From: Lichenibacterium dinghuense
GTDB taxonomy: Bacteria; Pseudomonadota; Alphaproteobacteria; Rhizobiales; Beijerinckiaceae
NCBI RefSeq assembly: GCF_021730615.1
Contig: NZ_JAJLMN010000001.1
Span: forward strand, 1,302,501 to 1,366,500
DNA length: 64,000 nucleotides
Reading direction: 5' to 3'
Shown here: positions 1 to 8,740 of the stretch, one piece after another
How the letters are laid out: the number at the start of each line of letters is the position of its first letter
Numbering within the stretch: the stretch's first letter is position 1
The notes under the pieces: model-generated
Told to the model about the DNA's origin: nothing
Seen by the model: only the letters and a program-made list of their open reading frames with translations
Database searches by the model: none
Position numbers and translations under genes: made by a program

Positions 1-1923
1 CTCGGCGTGGAGCCCCCGATCCAGGTGATCGGCCGTCCGCTCATGGCCCACGACCGCCGCAACGTGTCGGTCCGCTGGCTTTCCGGCGTGGTGCTGACCG
101 GGATCGCGGGCTCGGCCCTGATCGGCACCAACGTGTTCATCGCCATGAACGGGCAGTCCACCGTGGCCCAGGCGCCCGAACTCGTGACCCCGGCGCGCAG
201 CGCCAGGACGGCCGAGACCAAGCTGGTCAAGGGCGACCGGCTGATCCGCTCGGCCGACATCGTGGCCGAGAAGCAGAGCTTCAAGGTGCCGGTGCCGGTG
301 AAGGTCGGCGACAAGCAGATCATCCGCATGCGGGGGTTCACCCACGTCGCCACCACCCTCGCGCTGGCGTCGACCGGCAACGAGGACGACGTGCCGGAGT
401 TCAACCCGCTGAAGCTCATGGCGCAGGACGCCAACCCGGCCGAGGCCCCTCCCCCGGACCCCGGCCCCGCGCTCGCCGACTCCGACGTGTCCTTCACCAC
501 GAAGGACCTCGGCAGCGCCGAGGTGGCCCGGTTCGGCGGCGGGCTGTCGCCCGAGGAGATCCAGGCCCAGGTGGCGGAATCGGCGCGGAGCCTCGCGAGC
601 CCGAACCGGGTGCCGCTGCTCCCGCAGATGCTGCTGATGCGCACCAGCCGCGCGGGCACGCTGCCGGCGAACAGCCTCGACTTCGCCGAACCGGGCCTCC
701 CGGCCGCGCCCTTCTCGTCGATCGAGGTCCACATGGTGGCCGAGAACGTCACGCAGGTGCCGCGCTCGGACGCGAGCCGCGAGCCCAGCGAGCGGCTCGT
801 GGTGTTCCGGCACGGCGACAACCTCGACGACGTGCTGCGCAGCAACGGCGCCACGCGCGACCAGATCCGCTCGATCGAGGCCGCCTTCGCGCCGAAGCGC
901 GGCGAAGCGCCGGTGGCCGACGGCCGGCGCATCCGCCTCCTGTTCTCGCGCCTCGACGACAGCCGCCCGCGCCAGATCGCCCGCCTGTCGGTCTACGCCG
1001 ACGAGGCGCTGGAGACCACGATCGCGCTCGCCGACACGGGCGACTACGTCAAGGTCGCCAACGCCGAGGCGCCGAAGAAGCCGGCCGCGCCGGCGTCGGG
1101 CGACGAGGGCGGCTTCCGCCTCTACGACAGCCTCTACGAGACGGCGCTCAAGCAGGACATGCCGAAGCCGCTCATCGACACGCTGGTGCGGGTCTTCGGC
1201 AACGACGTCGATTTCCAGCGCTCGGTGGCGGGCGGCGACAGCTTCGACGCCTTCTACACGGACGGCGACGACGACGGCGGGCGCTCGGACCTGCTCTACG
1301 CCTCGATCACCGTCCACAACGAGACGTTCCGCTACTACCGCTTCGTCACGCCGGACGACAATGCGGTGGACTTCTACGACGAGAACGGCCGCTCGGTGCG
1401 CAAGTTCCTGATGCGCTCGCCCGTGCCGAACGCGCAGATGACGTCCGGCTTCGGGCTGCGCTTCCACCCGATCCTCGGCTACTCGCGCCCCCACACGGGC
1501 GTCGACTGGGCCGCGCCGATCGGCACGCCGATCCTCGCCGCGGGCTCGGGCACGGTGCTCAAGGCGGAGCACTCGTCCTCCTACGGCAACCACGTCGAGA
1601 TCCAGCACGCCAACGGCTACATCACGACCTATTCCCACATGACGGGCTTCGCGCGCGGCATCGCGGACGGCGTGCGGGTGCGCCAGGGACAGGTCGTGGG
1701 CTACCTCGGCCAGACCGGCCTCGCCACGGGCCCGCACCTCCACTACGAGGTCATCGTCAACGGGCACTTCGTCGATCCCATGCGGGTCAAGCTGGCCCGC
1801 ACCCGCGAGATGGACGGCAAGGTGCTGGCCGACTTCAAGCGCGAGCGCGACCGGATCGACGGGCTGATGGCGGGCGCGCCTAACGCCGTCGCGACGTCGC
1901 CCGAGAAACACGCGGAAAACTGA
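1..1923 (+). CDS. M23 family metallopeptidase, 5' end outside window
   Basis: Peptidoglycan endopeptidase of the LytM/M23 type, probably anchored in the inner membrane and acting in the periplasm. The frame is open from base 1. A GTG at 7 is available, but the first residues read as the inside of a longer cytoplasmic N-terminus, so the true start probably lies upstream. One membrane segment follows (WLSGVVLTGIAGSALIG, around residues 24-48 counted from base 7), then a long low-complexity linker. The C-terminal M23 domain begins near residue 480. Zinc ligands are visible as HTGVD (His near 496) and the HLH of GPHLHYE (near 577). The substrate bond is not readable from sequence. The domain is intact and the stop is at 1921-1923. 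Confidence 0.93.
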   Translation, partial: LGVEPPIQVIGRPLMAHDRRNVSVRWLSGVVLTGIAGSALIGTNVFIAMNGQSTVAQAPELVTPARSARTAETKLVKGDRLIRSADIVAEKQSFKVPVPVKVGDKQIIRMRGFTHVATTLALASTGNEDDVPEFNPLKLMAQDANPAEAPPPDPGPALADSDVSFTTKDLGSAEVARFGGGLSPEEIQAQVAESARSLASPNRVPLLPQMLLMRTSRAGTLPANSLDFAEPGLPAAPFSSIEVHMVAENVTQVPRSDASREPSERLVVFRHGDNLDDVLRSNGATRDQIRSIEAAFAPKRGEAPVADGRRIRLLFSRLDDSRPRQIARLSVYADEALETTIALADTGDYVKVANAEAPKKPAAPASGDEGGFRLYDSLYETALKQDMPKPLIDTLVRVFGNDVDFQRSVAGGDSFDAFYTDGDDDGGRSDLLYASITVHNETFRYYRFVTPDDNAVDFYDENGRSVRKFLMRSPVPNAQMTSGFGLRFHPILGYSRPHTGVDWAAPIGTPILAAGSGTVLKAEHSSSYGNHVEIQHANGYITTYSHMTGFARGIADGVRVRQGQVVGYLGQTGLATGPHLHYEVIVNGHFVDPMRVKLARTREMDGKVLADFKRERDRIDGLMAGAPNAVATSPEKHAEN

Positions 1924-1995
1924 GCGGGGCGGAACCCGCCACCGATGCCCGGACATTGACGTTCTCCAGACTGAACCATCCGGGACGGACGCCCC

Positions 1996-2847
1996 ATGAA
2001 CCTGCGCTACGCCTACAACACTAACGGCACGGGACGGCATCGCCTCGACGACGCGCTCGTGCTGATCGCGGAGGCGGGTTACGACGGCGTCGCGCTGACG
2101 CTCGACCACCACCACTTCGACCCCTTCGCCGAGGATTGGGAGCGGCGCGCCGAGGCGCTGCGGCGGCGCCTCGACGAGCTCGGCCTGGCGTCCGTGGTCG
2201 AGACGGGCGCGCATTTCCTGCTCGACTTCCGGCAGAAGCACGAGCCGACGCTGATCTCGTCCGCCGCGGAGGGCCGCGCCCGCCGGCTCGACTACCTCCG
2301 CCGGGCGACCGACATCGCGGCGATCGTCGGCTCGGAGTCGCTCACCTTCTGGAGCGGCGTCCTCAAGCCCGGCGTCGGGCGCGGCGACGCGACGGCGTGG
2401 CTGCACGAGGGCACGCGGATCGCCGTCGACTACATGCGGAGCCGGGGCGTGGTGCCGGCCTTCGAGCCCGAGCCCGAGATGATGGTGTCCACGGTGGACG
2501 ACTATGCCGCGCTGGCGCGCGCGGTGCCGGAGTTGAAGCTGGCGATGGACCTCGGCCACCTGCTGGTAACCGGCGAGCGCGAGCCGGACGCGGCCGTGGT
2601 GGAGTTCGGGGACCGGCTCGCCACCGTGCATCTCGAGGACATGAAGCGCGGCCGCCACGAGCACCTCGCCTTCGGCACTGGCGACATGGACGTGGGCGCG
2701 GCGCTCGGCGCGCTCCGGGCGGTCGGCTTCGGGGGCCTCGTCTGCGTCGAGCTCAGCCGCGACAGCTTCCGCGCGGACGCGATGATCGGCCAGGCGCGCC
2801 GCGACATCGCCGCCTACGAGCGGCGGCTGATCGGGGCGGCGGCCTGA
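1996..2847 (+). CDS. Sugar phosphate isomerase/epimerase-like TIM barrel protein
   Basis: A 283-residue protein of the xylose isomerase-like TIM barrel family (AP endonuclease 2 superfamily). Typical metal-site acids sit on successive strands: FEPEPEMM near residue 155, MDLGHLL near 185, HLEDMKRG near 215 and a terminal CVELSRDS near 252. No specific substrate can be named; relatives isomerise or epimerise sugars, inososes or hydroxypyruvate. It starts 72 bases after the M23 gene in the same direction. A small unknown gene follows after 15 bases, so these two are probably co-transcribed. Confidence 0.85.
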   Translation: MNLRYAYNTNGTGRHRLDDALVLIAEAGYDGVALTLDHHHFDPFAEDWERRAEALRRRLDELGLASVVETGAHFLLDFRQKHEPTLISSAAEGRARRLDYLRRATDIAAIVGSESLTFWSGVLKPGVGRGDATAWLHEGTRIAVDYMRSRGVVPAFEPEPEMMVSTVDDYAALARAVPELKLAMDLGHLLVTGEREPDAAVVEFGDRLATVHLEDMKRGRHEHLAFGTGDMDVGAALGALRAVGFGGLVCVELSRDSFRADAMIGQARRDIAAYERRLIGAAA

Positions 2848-2862
2848 CGGGGGAGTGCCGCC

Positions 2863-3126
2863 ATGGCGATCGTGTCCTATTCGGCCATCGACGAGATCAC
2901 GCAGGACATCACGGCCAGCATCCCCGGCCCGCAGGACGGCGAGTCGATCTTCGACTACCGGGCGCGGGTGAACCGGCGCCTGATGGAGATCGTCGACGCC
3001 ATCAGCGCCCACAGCCGGCGCGTCGACCGGTTCATCCGCGACCGGTCCGACGAGAAGCTCGACGAGACGGACCAGTTCTACAACGCGGTCCGACAGCGCT
3101 TCATCACGGACGAGTTCGAAGGCTGA
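2863..3126 (+). CDS. Small hypothetical protein, 87 residues
   Basis: Not recognised. A strong GGGGGAG ribosome binding site precedes the ATG, and the gene follows the TIM barrel gene by 15 bases, which supports translation. The product is soluble, acidic and probably helical, with no cysteine, no signal peptide and no membrane segment. The middle (YRARVNRRLMEIVDAISAHS) looks like an amphipathic helix. It may work with the upstream isomerase-like protein, but that rests only on adjacency. Confidence 0.6.
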   Translation: MAIVSYSAIDEITQDITASIPGPQDGESIFDYRARVNRRLMEIVDAISAHSRRVDRFIRDRSDEKLDETDQFYNAVRQRFITDEFEG

Positions 3127-3216
3127 GGGGTCGGCGGCGCGGCCCGCGCCGCGCTTGACCCGGGGGGCGCGAAGCCCGATCTGCGGCGGGACCCGCAACG
3201 ACACGAGGATCCCGCC

Positions 3217-3894
3217 TTGGCCCCCATCGACGGCCCGCGCCTGCCCGCGCGCTCCCGCCACGCCCGCCAGCTCGTCGTGTTCCTCCACGGCTACGGGGCC
3301 GACGGCAACGACCTCATCGAGATCGGGCGGCAGTGGCAGGCCTGGCTGCCCGACGCCGAGTTCGTGGCCCCGCACGCGCCGGAGCGCTGCACCCAGTCCC
3401 CCACCGGGCGCCAATGGTTCCCGCTGACGATGCGCGACCCATCCGAGCGCTGGACCGGGGTCGTCAAGGCGCGCCCGGCGCTCGACGACTTCCTCGACGC
3501 CGAGCTCGCCCGCACGGGGCTCGACGACGCGCGGCTGGCGCTGGTGGGCTTCAGCCAGGGCACCATGATGGCGCTGCACACGGGGCTCCGGCGGCGGCGG
3601 GCGCCGGCCGCGATCCTGGGCTATTCCGGCATGCTGGTCGGCCCCGAGCACCTCGGCGAGGTGACGGCGCGCAGCGCCGCCGGGCGGCCGCCGCCCGTGC
3701 TGCTGGTCCACGGCGACCGCGACAACGTCATCCCGGTCGACGCCCTGTTCGACGCAGCCGAGAGCCTCGGCAAGGCCGAGATCCCGGCGCAGTGGCACCT
3801 GTCCTTCGGCGTCGCCCACGGCATCGACGGCTCGGGGCTGACCCACGGCGGCCAGTTCCTGGCCCAGAGCTTCGGGCGCCCGACGCCGCGCTGA
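3217..3894 (+). CDS. Phospholipase/carboxylesterase family alpha/beta hydrolase
   Basis: A 225-residue serine hydrolase of the phospholipase/carboxylesterase (acyl-protein thioesterase-like) family. Seen directly: oxyanion-loop motif FLHGYGADGND near residue 27, nucleophile elbow GFSQG near residue 112, acid within LLVHGDRDNVIP near residue 165, and the final histidine in GVAHGID near residue 200. The start is a TTG with GAGG upstream; no ATG lies in the right place. It probably hydrolyses short carboxyl esters in the cytoplasm, with the natural substrate unknown. A strong hairpin lies 18 bases after the stop. Confidence 0.88.
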   Translation: MAPIDGPRLPARSRHARQLVVFLHGYGADGNDLIEIGRQWQAWLPDAEFVAPHAPERCTQSPTGRQWFPLTMRDPSERWTGVVKARPALDDFLDAELARTGLDDARLALVGFSQGTMMALHTGLRRRRAPAAILGYSGMLVGPEHLGEVTARSAAGRPPPVLLVHGDRDNVIPVDALFDAAESLGKAEIPAQWHLSFGVAHGIDGSGLTHGGQFLAQSFGRPTPR

Positions 3895-3911
3895 CCTCCC
3901 GCCCGAAACGC

Positions 3912-3939
3912 AGGAAGCCCGGCTCGCGCCGGGCTTCCT
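3912..3939. terminator. Bidirectional hairpin terminator
   Basis: Perfect 12-bp inverted repeat AGGAAGCCCGGC / GCCGGGCTTCCT with a TCGC loop. It sits between two convergent genes (esterase ending at 3894, porin ending at 3962), so it can serve both. There is no long T tract, which is common in GC-rich alphaproteobacteria. Confidence 0.8.
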
Positions 3940-3961
3940 TCCAAGTGACGGTTCTCGTCGA

Positions 3962-5413
3962 TCAGAAGTCGCGCTCGGTGCGCAGGCGCACCTCGAAGGC
4001 GTCCGGGTTCTTGGACACGCCGGCCGGCAGCGCCGTCGCGGCCTGGCCGACGTTGTGGGCCAGCGTCTGGTCGAGGTGGAGGTAGTCGAACTCGAGGCCG
4101 ATCTCGAAGTTCTTCACGGGATCCCACAGGAACTGGTTGCCGATGCGGTACTCGCTGGCGTCGCCGAGGCCGCCGAGCGTCCAGTCGATGTTCTTGGCGC
4201 GGCCGTAGGAGGTCTGCTCGTAGGAGCCGAACAGCACGTCGTGGAAGTTGGGCGAGAAGTAGTGGTTGATGGCGAACATGGCTGAGAAGCCCTCGCCCTT
4301 CTGCAGCGTGTAGGTGCCCGCCGCCGCGCCGACGTTGTGGATCGCGATGGCGTCGCGGTCGATGTGCAGGAAGCCGCCGAGCGCCGGCGAGCTGAAGCCC
4401 TGGTTCATGTAGGTGGCCGAGTCCTGATACAGGTAGGCGCCGTTCTGGTAGGCGCCCTCGACCCACAGGTCGTCGCCGGCGGCGAGCATCGGCAGCTTCA
4501 GATGGATGCCGGCCTGTACCGCGAAGCCGTCGCCGTCGGCATTGGTGAAGCCCGAGCCGGTGGTGCCGAAGGGGCCCGAGGTCGTCTGGATGTCGTGATA
4601 GGCGGCCGACAGCTGGGCCGAGCCCCAGCCCTGGTCGTAGCGCAGCACGCCCACGAGGTCCGGGATGGTTTCGCCGGCGTAGCGAGCCGCCGAGCTCACG
4701 GCGTTCGGGCCGCCGAGGATGTTGCCGACGTTCTGCGGAAGGTTGCGGGCGTTGCGATCCTCGATCGAGAAGGTCGCCGCCAGGCCGCCGCCGACCTGGT
4801 AGGTGTAGGCGAAGACGTTCTGCGCAAGGTCGGAGTTGGCGATACCTTCGTAGTTATAGTTGTCGGCGTAGAAGTCGAAGAACGACTGGACGCGGCCGGC
4901 GGTGATGCCGGCGAACTGGATGAAGCCGCGGCGCACGGCGGCGTTGTTGCCGCCCTGGTTGGCGAAGGTGTTGGCGCCGCCGGACAGGCCGCCGTTGGCG
5001 TAGAGGCCCTGAACGCGGTCGATCTGATACTGAATGTAGGTGCGCAGCGTGCCGTAGGCGGTCTGCGTGCGGGTGTCGACGCCGAGGCGGACGCGGGCCA
5101 GGAAGCCGGTCTCGTCACGGTCGCGCGCGGCGAACACGGTGCCGATGGCGGGAACCGCGCGGCCGGCGGCGCCCGGAACCGGCAGGAACGCGCGCTGATT
5201 GCTGATGAAGTCCGCCTCGATGCGGACCTGGGCGCCGATCGCCAGGCAGGTGTCCGTGCCGGGGATGTAGAAGAAGCCCGAGCCGGTCCAGTCGCAGACG
5301 CGGACGTAGTCGACCGGGGCCGCCTTGGCGACGGGGAGGTCGGCGGCTTGGGCGAGGCTGGCGGCACCGACGAGGGTGGCGCCCCCCAGCAACAGGCTCT
5401 TGGCGAACATCAT
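3962..5413 (-). CDS. Omp2-type outer membrane porin
   Basis: General diffusion porin of the Rhizobiales Omp2/Porin_2 family, 483 residues. The chosen start gives MMFAKSLLLGGATLVGAASLAQA, a clean signal peptide; the frame runs further upstream to 5506 but that extension is charged and unlike a leader. The mature N-terminus carries the family motif DYVRVCDWTGSGFFYIPG followed by DTCLAIGAQVRIEADF, and the protein ends in phenylalanine (RLRTERDF), as needed for outer membrane insertion. The rest alternates short beta strands, expected for a 16-strand barrel. About 400 bases of non-coding DNA lie upstream, consistent with an independently regulated gene. Confidence 0.96.
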   Translation of the reverse strand: MMFAKSLLLGGATLVGAASLAQAADLPVAKAAPVDYVRVCDWTGSGFFYIPGTDTCLAIGAQVRIEADFISNQRAFLPVPGAAGRAVPAIGTVFAARDRDETGFLARVRLGVDTRTQTAYGTLRTYIQYQIDRVQGLYANGGLSGGANTFANQGGNNAAVRRGFIQFAGITAGRVQSFFDFYADNYNYEGIANSDLAQNVFAYTYQVGGGLAATFSIEDRNARNLPQNVGNILGGPNAVSSAARYAGETIPDLVGVLRYDQGWGSAQLSAAYHDIQTTSGPFGTTGSGFTNADGDGFAVQAGIHLKLPMLAAGDDLWVEGAYQNGAYLYQDSATYMNQGFSSPALGGFLHIDRDAIAIHNVGAAAGTYTLQKGEGFSAMFAINHYFSPNFHDVLFGSYEQTSYGRAKNIDWTLGGLGDASEYRIGNQFLWDPVKNFEIGLEFDYLHLDQTLAHNVGQAATALPAGVSKNPDAFEVRLRTERDF

Positions 5414-5821
5414 GGGTCGAGATCCGTCAGTCTGAACTCTGGTCGGCCGCGGCGCGCCAGGGAAGCGCCGCAAAACTGCCTTGGATCGAGACCTAGTCAG
5501 CGTCACTTAGCTGAAAATGAGTTTTATGTATGCGATCCCGTCCGGAGCGGTCCCACCCTCGACTACGGCAGCCTATGTTGCTCAGGGGCAACAGAAAGTT
5601 CCGAACGGAAACACTTCAGACATGGTTCTGCCTCCATGACCACTTTGTGACACAGCACCAACTCAGCTCCTCGACTGCAAAGCCGGGTCAGCTCAGAGTC
5701 GGACGACTTCAATCATTCATCGCCGAATGGGGTCGGAATATTCTACCTTCGGGCACAGCACGGCGTCCGGCCGGGAGTGTTCTCCGGCCGGAGCATCGGT
5801 GCGCGTTCCCGCGTGGGCGGC
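5414..5821. promoter_or_regulatory. Porin upstream region, gene-free and relatively AT-rich
   Basis: About 400 bases without a supported gene. The short frames here lack ribosome binding sites and normal codon use. It contains locally AT-rich DNA around 5505-5535 and a small stem GTTGC-N6-GCAAC near 5577. It most likely holds the porin promoter and leader (minus strand) plus the 3' hairpin of the DJ-1 gene. No defined -35/-10 pair could be assigned with confidence. Confidence 0.4.
5766..5792 (-). terminator. Hairpin downstream of the DJ-1/PfpI gene
   Basis: Perfect 9-bp inverted repeat TCCGGCCGG / CCGGCCGGA with a 9-base loop, 30 bases beyond the stop of the minus-strand gene ending at 5822. 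It has no T tract, so the terminator call is moderate. Confidence 0.5.
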
Positions 5822-6382
5822 TCAGCCTTCCTCCTCGTCGGCATCCTCACCGAACATGGCGATCATCTGCCGGCAGAACTCGGGGAGGTCGTCGGGCTTG
5901 CGCGAGGTGACCAGCAGGCCGTCGCGAACGCAGGCCTCGTCGACCCACTCGCCGCCGGCGTTCTCGATGTCGGTGCGCAGGGACGGCCAGGATGTGAGCT
6001 GCACGCCCTCGACGGCGTCGGCCTCGATCAGCATCCAGGGGCCGTGGCAGATGGCGGCGATCGGCTTGTCGTTGTCGACGAAGTGCTGGACGAACTCCAC
6101 CGCGTCGTCGCTCACGCGCAGCTTGTCGGGGTTGGTGGTGCCGCCCGGCAGCACGAGGGCGTCGAACAGGTCGAAGTCGACCGACAGGTCGCAGTCGACC
6201 GGGACCTTCTCGCCGGGGTTCACGTCCTCGGTCATGGACTGGATGGTGCCGGTCTTGAGCGACACGACCTTCACGTCGGCGCCCGCGGCCCTGAGGGCCT
6301 TCATGGGCTCGAGGATCTCGACCTGCTCGACGCCGTCCGTCGCCAGGATCGCGACCTGCAGACCTTCGAGATCGGTGGACAT
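5822..6382 (-). CDS. DJ-1/PfpI family type 1 glutamine amidotransferase-like protein
   Basis: A 186-residue protein of the DJ-1/PfpI (YhbO/YajL-like) family, usually linked to deglycase, protease or glyoxalase III-like stress protection. The nucleophile elbow AICHGPWML holds the conserved cysteine near residue 110; the acidic residue before it in the family is plausibly in the PGGTTNPD region. The start is supported by GAGGATC just upstream. The C-terminus is acidic (EDADEEEG). It is followed upstream by a DUF427 gene in the same direction with an 86-base gap, so the two may share a transcript. Confidence 0.92.
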   Translation of the reverse strand: MSTDLEGLQVAILATDGVEQVEILEPMKALRAAGADVKVVSLKTGTIQSMTEDVNPGEKVPVDCDLSVDFDLFDALVLPGGTTNPDKLRVSDDAVEFVQHFVDNDKPIAAICHGPWMLIEADAVEGVQLTSWPSLRTDIENAGGEWVDEACVRDGLLVTSRKPDDLPEFCRQMIAMFGEDADEEEG

Positions 6383-6468
6383 GGTGGGATCCTCGCTGTT
6401 GGGCGCGGGGCCTCCCCGCGCGGCGAGCGCCAACGCGCGAGACGCGGCCGGCGATCCGGCGAAAGGCG

Positions 6469-6819
6469 TCAGTCCTGCCGGATCTCGACCTGGTCGGGGT
6501 AGAAGGCGAGGTGGCCCGCGATGGCGGCGGCGGCCGGGATCGGCGCCTCGTAGCTCCACACGGCGTTCTGGGCCTCGCGCCCGTCGGCCTTCAGGGTGAA
6601 GTAGCTCGCCTCGCCCTTGAACGGGCAGTGGGTGTGGCGGGGCGTGGGCTCGAAGGCCGACATGTCGGCGTCCTCGCGGGGCACGTAGATCACGGGGCGC
6701 AGCGCGCCCTCGGCGAGGTCGAGCGCGCGGGCGGTGTCCACCACGGTGCGCCCGGCGAAGACGATCCTGACCCGGCCGGGGTGCGGCGTGACGGCGATGT
6801 GGTGGGGGCTGTCGGGCAT
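6469..6819 (-). CDS. DUF427 domain-containing protein
   Basis: A 116-residue protein made almost entirely of a DUF427 domain, a small beta-rich fold of unknown biochemical role. Diagnostic stretches are RVIYVPRED-like VIYVPREDADM, the HTHCPFKGEASYF segment and the terminal YPDQVEI. GAGGAG lies 9 bases before the ATG. The frame extends upstream, but that part is arginine-rich shadow sequence without the family fold. It shares its direction with the DJ-1 gene. Function is not assigned. Confidence 0.88.
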   Translation of the reverse strand: MPDSPHHIAVTPHPGRVRIVFAGRTVVDTARALDLAEGALRPVIYVPREDADMSAFEPTPRHTHCPFKGEASYFTLKADGREAQNAVWSYEAPIPAAAAIAGHLAFYPDQVEIRQD

Positions 6820-7046
6820 GGGGGCTGGCTCCTCGGCGCCGCGGCTCTGGCCCGGCGCTGCCGGACGAGATAGCGCGGCGGACCGCGGCGGGGAGGCAGG
6901 CTCGCGCGGGCCGCGGGCCCATGCCGGAGCGCGGCGCGGGGCGGCGGCCGAGACCGGGCTGCCGCTCTCCCTCTTCCCGGCCGACCCGCCGTTCACGGTC
7001 GGTCGGGCGGAGGACGAGGACTTCTGGCCGACCCCGGCGCCCTGGC

Positions 7047-7664
7047 TCACGGCGCCGCGGCCTTGTCGATCTCGGCCTCCAGCGCGCCGATGTTGTCGGG
7101 GGTCACGGGGCCGATGAGCTTGTAGGCCAGGGTGCCATCGCCCCTCACCACGAAGGTTTCGGGCACGCCATAGACGCCGAAGTCGATGGCGGTACGGCCC
7201 GTGCGGTCGTCGCCCACCGCCGCGTAGGGGTCGCCCTTCTGCCCGAGGTAGCGGCGGGCGTCCTCGGCCTTGTCCTTGTAGGCGATGCCGTCGATGGGGA
7301 TGCCGAGCTCCTTCATGCGCGGACTCTGCGCCAGCGCCATCAGCACGCCGTGCTCGTCGTGGCATTCGGCGCACCAGGACGCGAAGACGTTGACCAGCGT
7401 GACGTGGCCGGCCTTCAGGGCCGCCGCGTCGAGCCCGACGGGAGCGCCGGCCGGGATTGGGCGCCCGGCGAGCGGCGGGAGCGCGAAGTTCGGCACCGGG
7501 CGGCCGATCAGCGGCGACGGGATGCGGGACGGGTCGCCGGCCCCGAGGCGCAGGAAGAACAGCAGGGCCAGCCCGAGGAAGACCACGAGCGGCAGCGCCA
7601 CGAGGGCGCGGCGGGCCCTCGGCGCCCCGCCCGGCGCGGCTTCGGGCGCCGCTCCGGCGCTCAC
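7047..7664 (-). CDS. ccmG: Thiol:disulfide interchange protein CcmG/DsbE
   Basis: Periplasmic, membrane-tethered thioredoxin-like reductant for apocytochrome c or CcmH during cytochrome c maturation, 205 residues. An N-terminal anchor (ALVALPLVVFLGLALLFFL, residues 20-40) is followed by a TlpA/DsbE thioredoxin fold. The redox site is FASWCAECH near residue 95 and the cis-proline loop is YGVPETF near residue 165. The WCAEC dithiol differs from the more common WC-x-P-C forms. Its start overlaps the ccmD stop (ATGA), indicating translational coupling in a ccmC-ccmD-ccmG operon. Confidence 0.93.
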   Translation of the reverse strand: MSAGAAPEAAPGGAPRARRALVALPLVVFLGLALLFFLRLGAGDPSRIPSPLIGRPVPNFALPPLAGRPIPAGAPVGLDAAALKAGHVTLVNVFASWCAECHDEHGVLMALAQSPRMKELGIPIDGIAYKDKAEDARRYLGQKGDPYAAVGDDRTGRTAIDFGVYGVPETFVVRGDGTLAYKLIGPVTPDNIGALEAEIDKAAAP

Positions 7665-7828
7665 CGCCCACCCCCCGCCCGCGCGCGGCCGGCGCGGGCT
7701 TCGAGCCGCTCCAGCGCGCGACGGAGCGCCCGCCCGTCGAGCAGCACGGCCGCGACCGCGCCCCCGACGACCAGAACCGTCACGGCATAGGCCGCCACGA
7801 TGAAGCCGAGATGCGGCACCGCGGTCAC
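7661..7828 (-). CDS. ccmD: Heme exporter protein CcmD
   Basis: A 55-residue single-span membrane protein between ccmC and ccmG. It begins with a GTG that overlaps the ccmC stop (GTGA) and ends by overlapping the ccmG start (ATGA). It has the CcmD pattern: short N-terminus VTAVPHLGFIVAAY, one hydrophobic helix (residues 8-30), then a basic cytoplasmic tail (RALRRALERLEARAGRARAG). CcmD helps release holo-CcmE from CcmABC. Its shortness and GTG start mean an automatic caller could miss it. Confidence 0.88.
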   Translation of the reverse strand: MTAVPHLGFIVAAYAVTVLVVGGAVAAVLLDGRALRRALERLEARAGRARAGGGR

Positions 7829-8595
7829 GACGGCACCGCCTCGGCCGCGGCGACGGCGACGGCGTGGCGGGACGCCGGATCGCGATCGGCTGCGGCGAGC
7901 AGCATCATGCGGCGGAGGCGGCGGCGCAGGACCTCGTTGCGGATCGCCGCCACGTGCAGCGTCGCGAAGAGCAGCGTGAAGCCGAGCGCCATCACGAGCA
8001 GCGGCACCAGGATCGACCGGTCGACGGTGGAGCCCGTCATGCGGAAGATCGAGCCCTGGTGCAGCGTGTTCCACCAGTCCACGGAGAACTTCACGATGGG
8101 CAGGTTGACCGCGCCGACCAGCGTCAGCACCGACGCGGCGCGGGCGGCGCGGCCCGGCTCCTCGATCGTGTGCCACAGCGCGAGCAGGCCGAGGTAGGTG
8201 ATGAACAGCACCAGCATGGAGGTGAGCCGCGCGTCCCACACCCAGTACGTGCCCCACATGGGCTTGCCCCACAGCGAGCCGGTGACGAGGCACACGAAGG
8301 TGAAGGCCGCGCCGAGCGGCACGGCCGCCTTCTGCGCCGCCTCGGCGAGCGGGTGGCGCCAGACCAGCGTGCCGAGCGCGGAAGCGGTCATCAGGACGTA
8401 GGCCATGCTGGCGATCCAGGCCGCCGGCACGTGCACGAACATGATCTTCACCGTCTCGCCCTGCTGGTAGTCGGCGGGCGACGCGAAGGCGAGGACCAGC
8501 CCGACCGCCAGCGTGAGCGCGGACAGGCCCGCCAGCCAGGGCAGCGCGCGGCCCGACAGCCGCATGAAGGTCGCTGGATTGGCGAGGGCGTACAT
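7825..8595 (-). CDS. ccmC: Heme exporter protein CcmC
   Basis: Inner membrane heme-handling protein that loads heme onto CcmE. It has six hydrophobic segments and the tryptophan-rich WWD signature WGTYWVWDARLTS near residue 120, with conserved histidines in the flanking loops (FVHVPAAW, LHQGSIF). The chosen ATG at 8595 (256 residues) has AAGGGACGGA upstream; an ATG at 8613 would add six residues but lacks a site. It heads a ccmC-ccmD-ccmG cluster. ccmA and ccmB are not adjacent and must lie elsewhere if the system is complete. Confidence 0.95.
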   Translation of the reverse strand: MYALANPATFMRLSGRALPWLAGLSALTLAVGLVLAFASPADYQQGETVKIMFVHVPAAWIASMAYVLMTASALGTLVWRHPLAEAAQKAAVPLGAAFTFVCLVTGSLWGKPMWGTYWVWDARLTSMLVLFITYLGLLALWHTIEEPGRAARAASVLTLVGAVNLPIVKFSVDWWNTLHQGSIFRMTGSTVDRSILVPLLVMALGFTLLFATLHVAAIRNEVLRRRLRRMMLLAAADRDPASRHAVAVAAAEAVPS

Positions 8596-8740
8596 GGATC
8601 CGTCCCTTGGCATCGCGGCGCCGGACGTCGCGCCAGCCCGGCACGTGTTCTAGCGCAAATGCGGCGACATTCCCAAGGCGACGGGGCAGAGCGGCCGCGA
8701 CGTTTCGCGGGGCCGGCGGCTCATCGGCCCGGCCGGGCTC

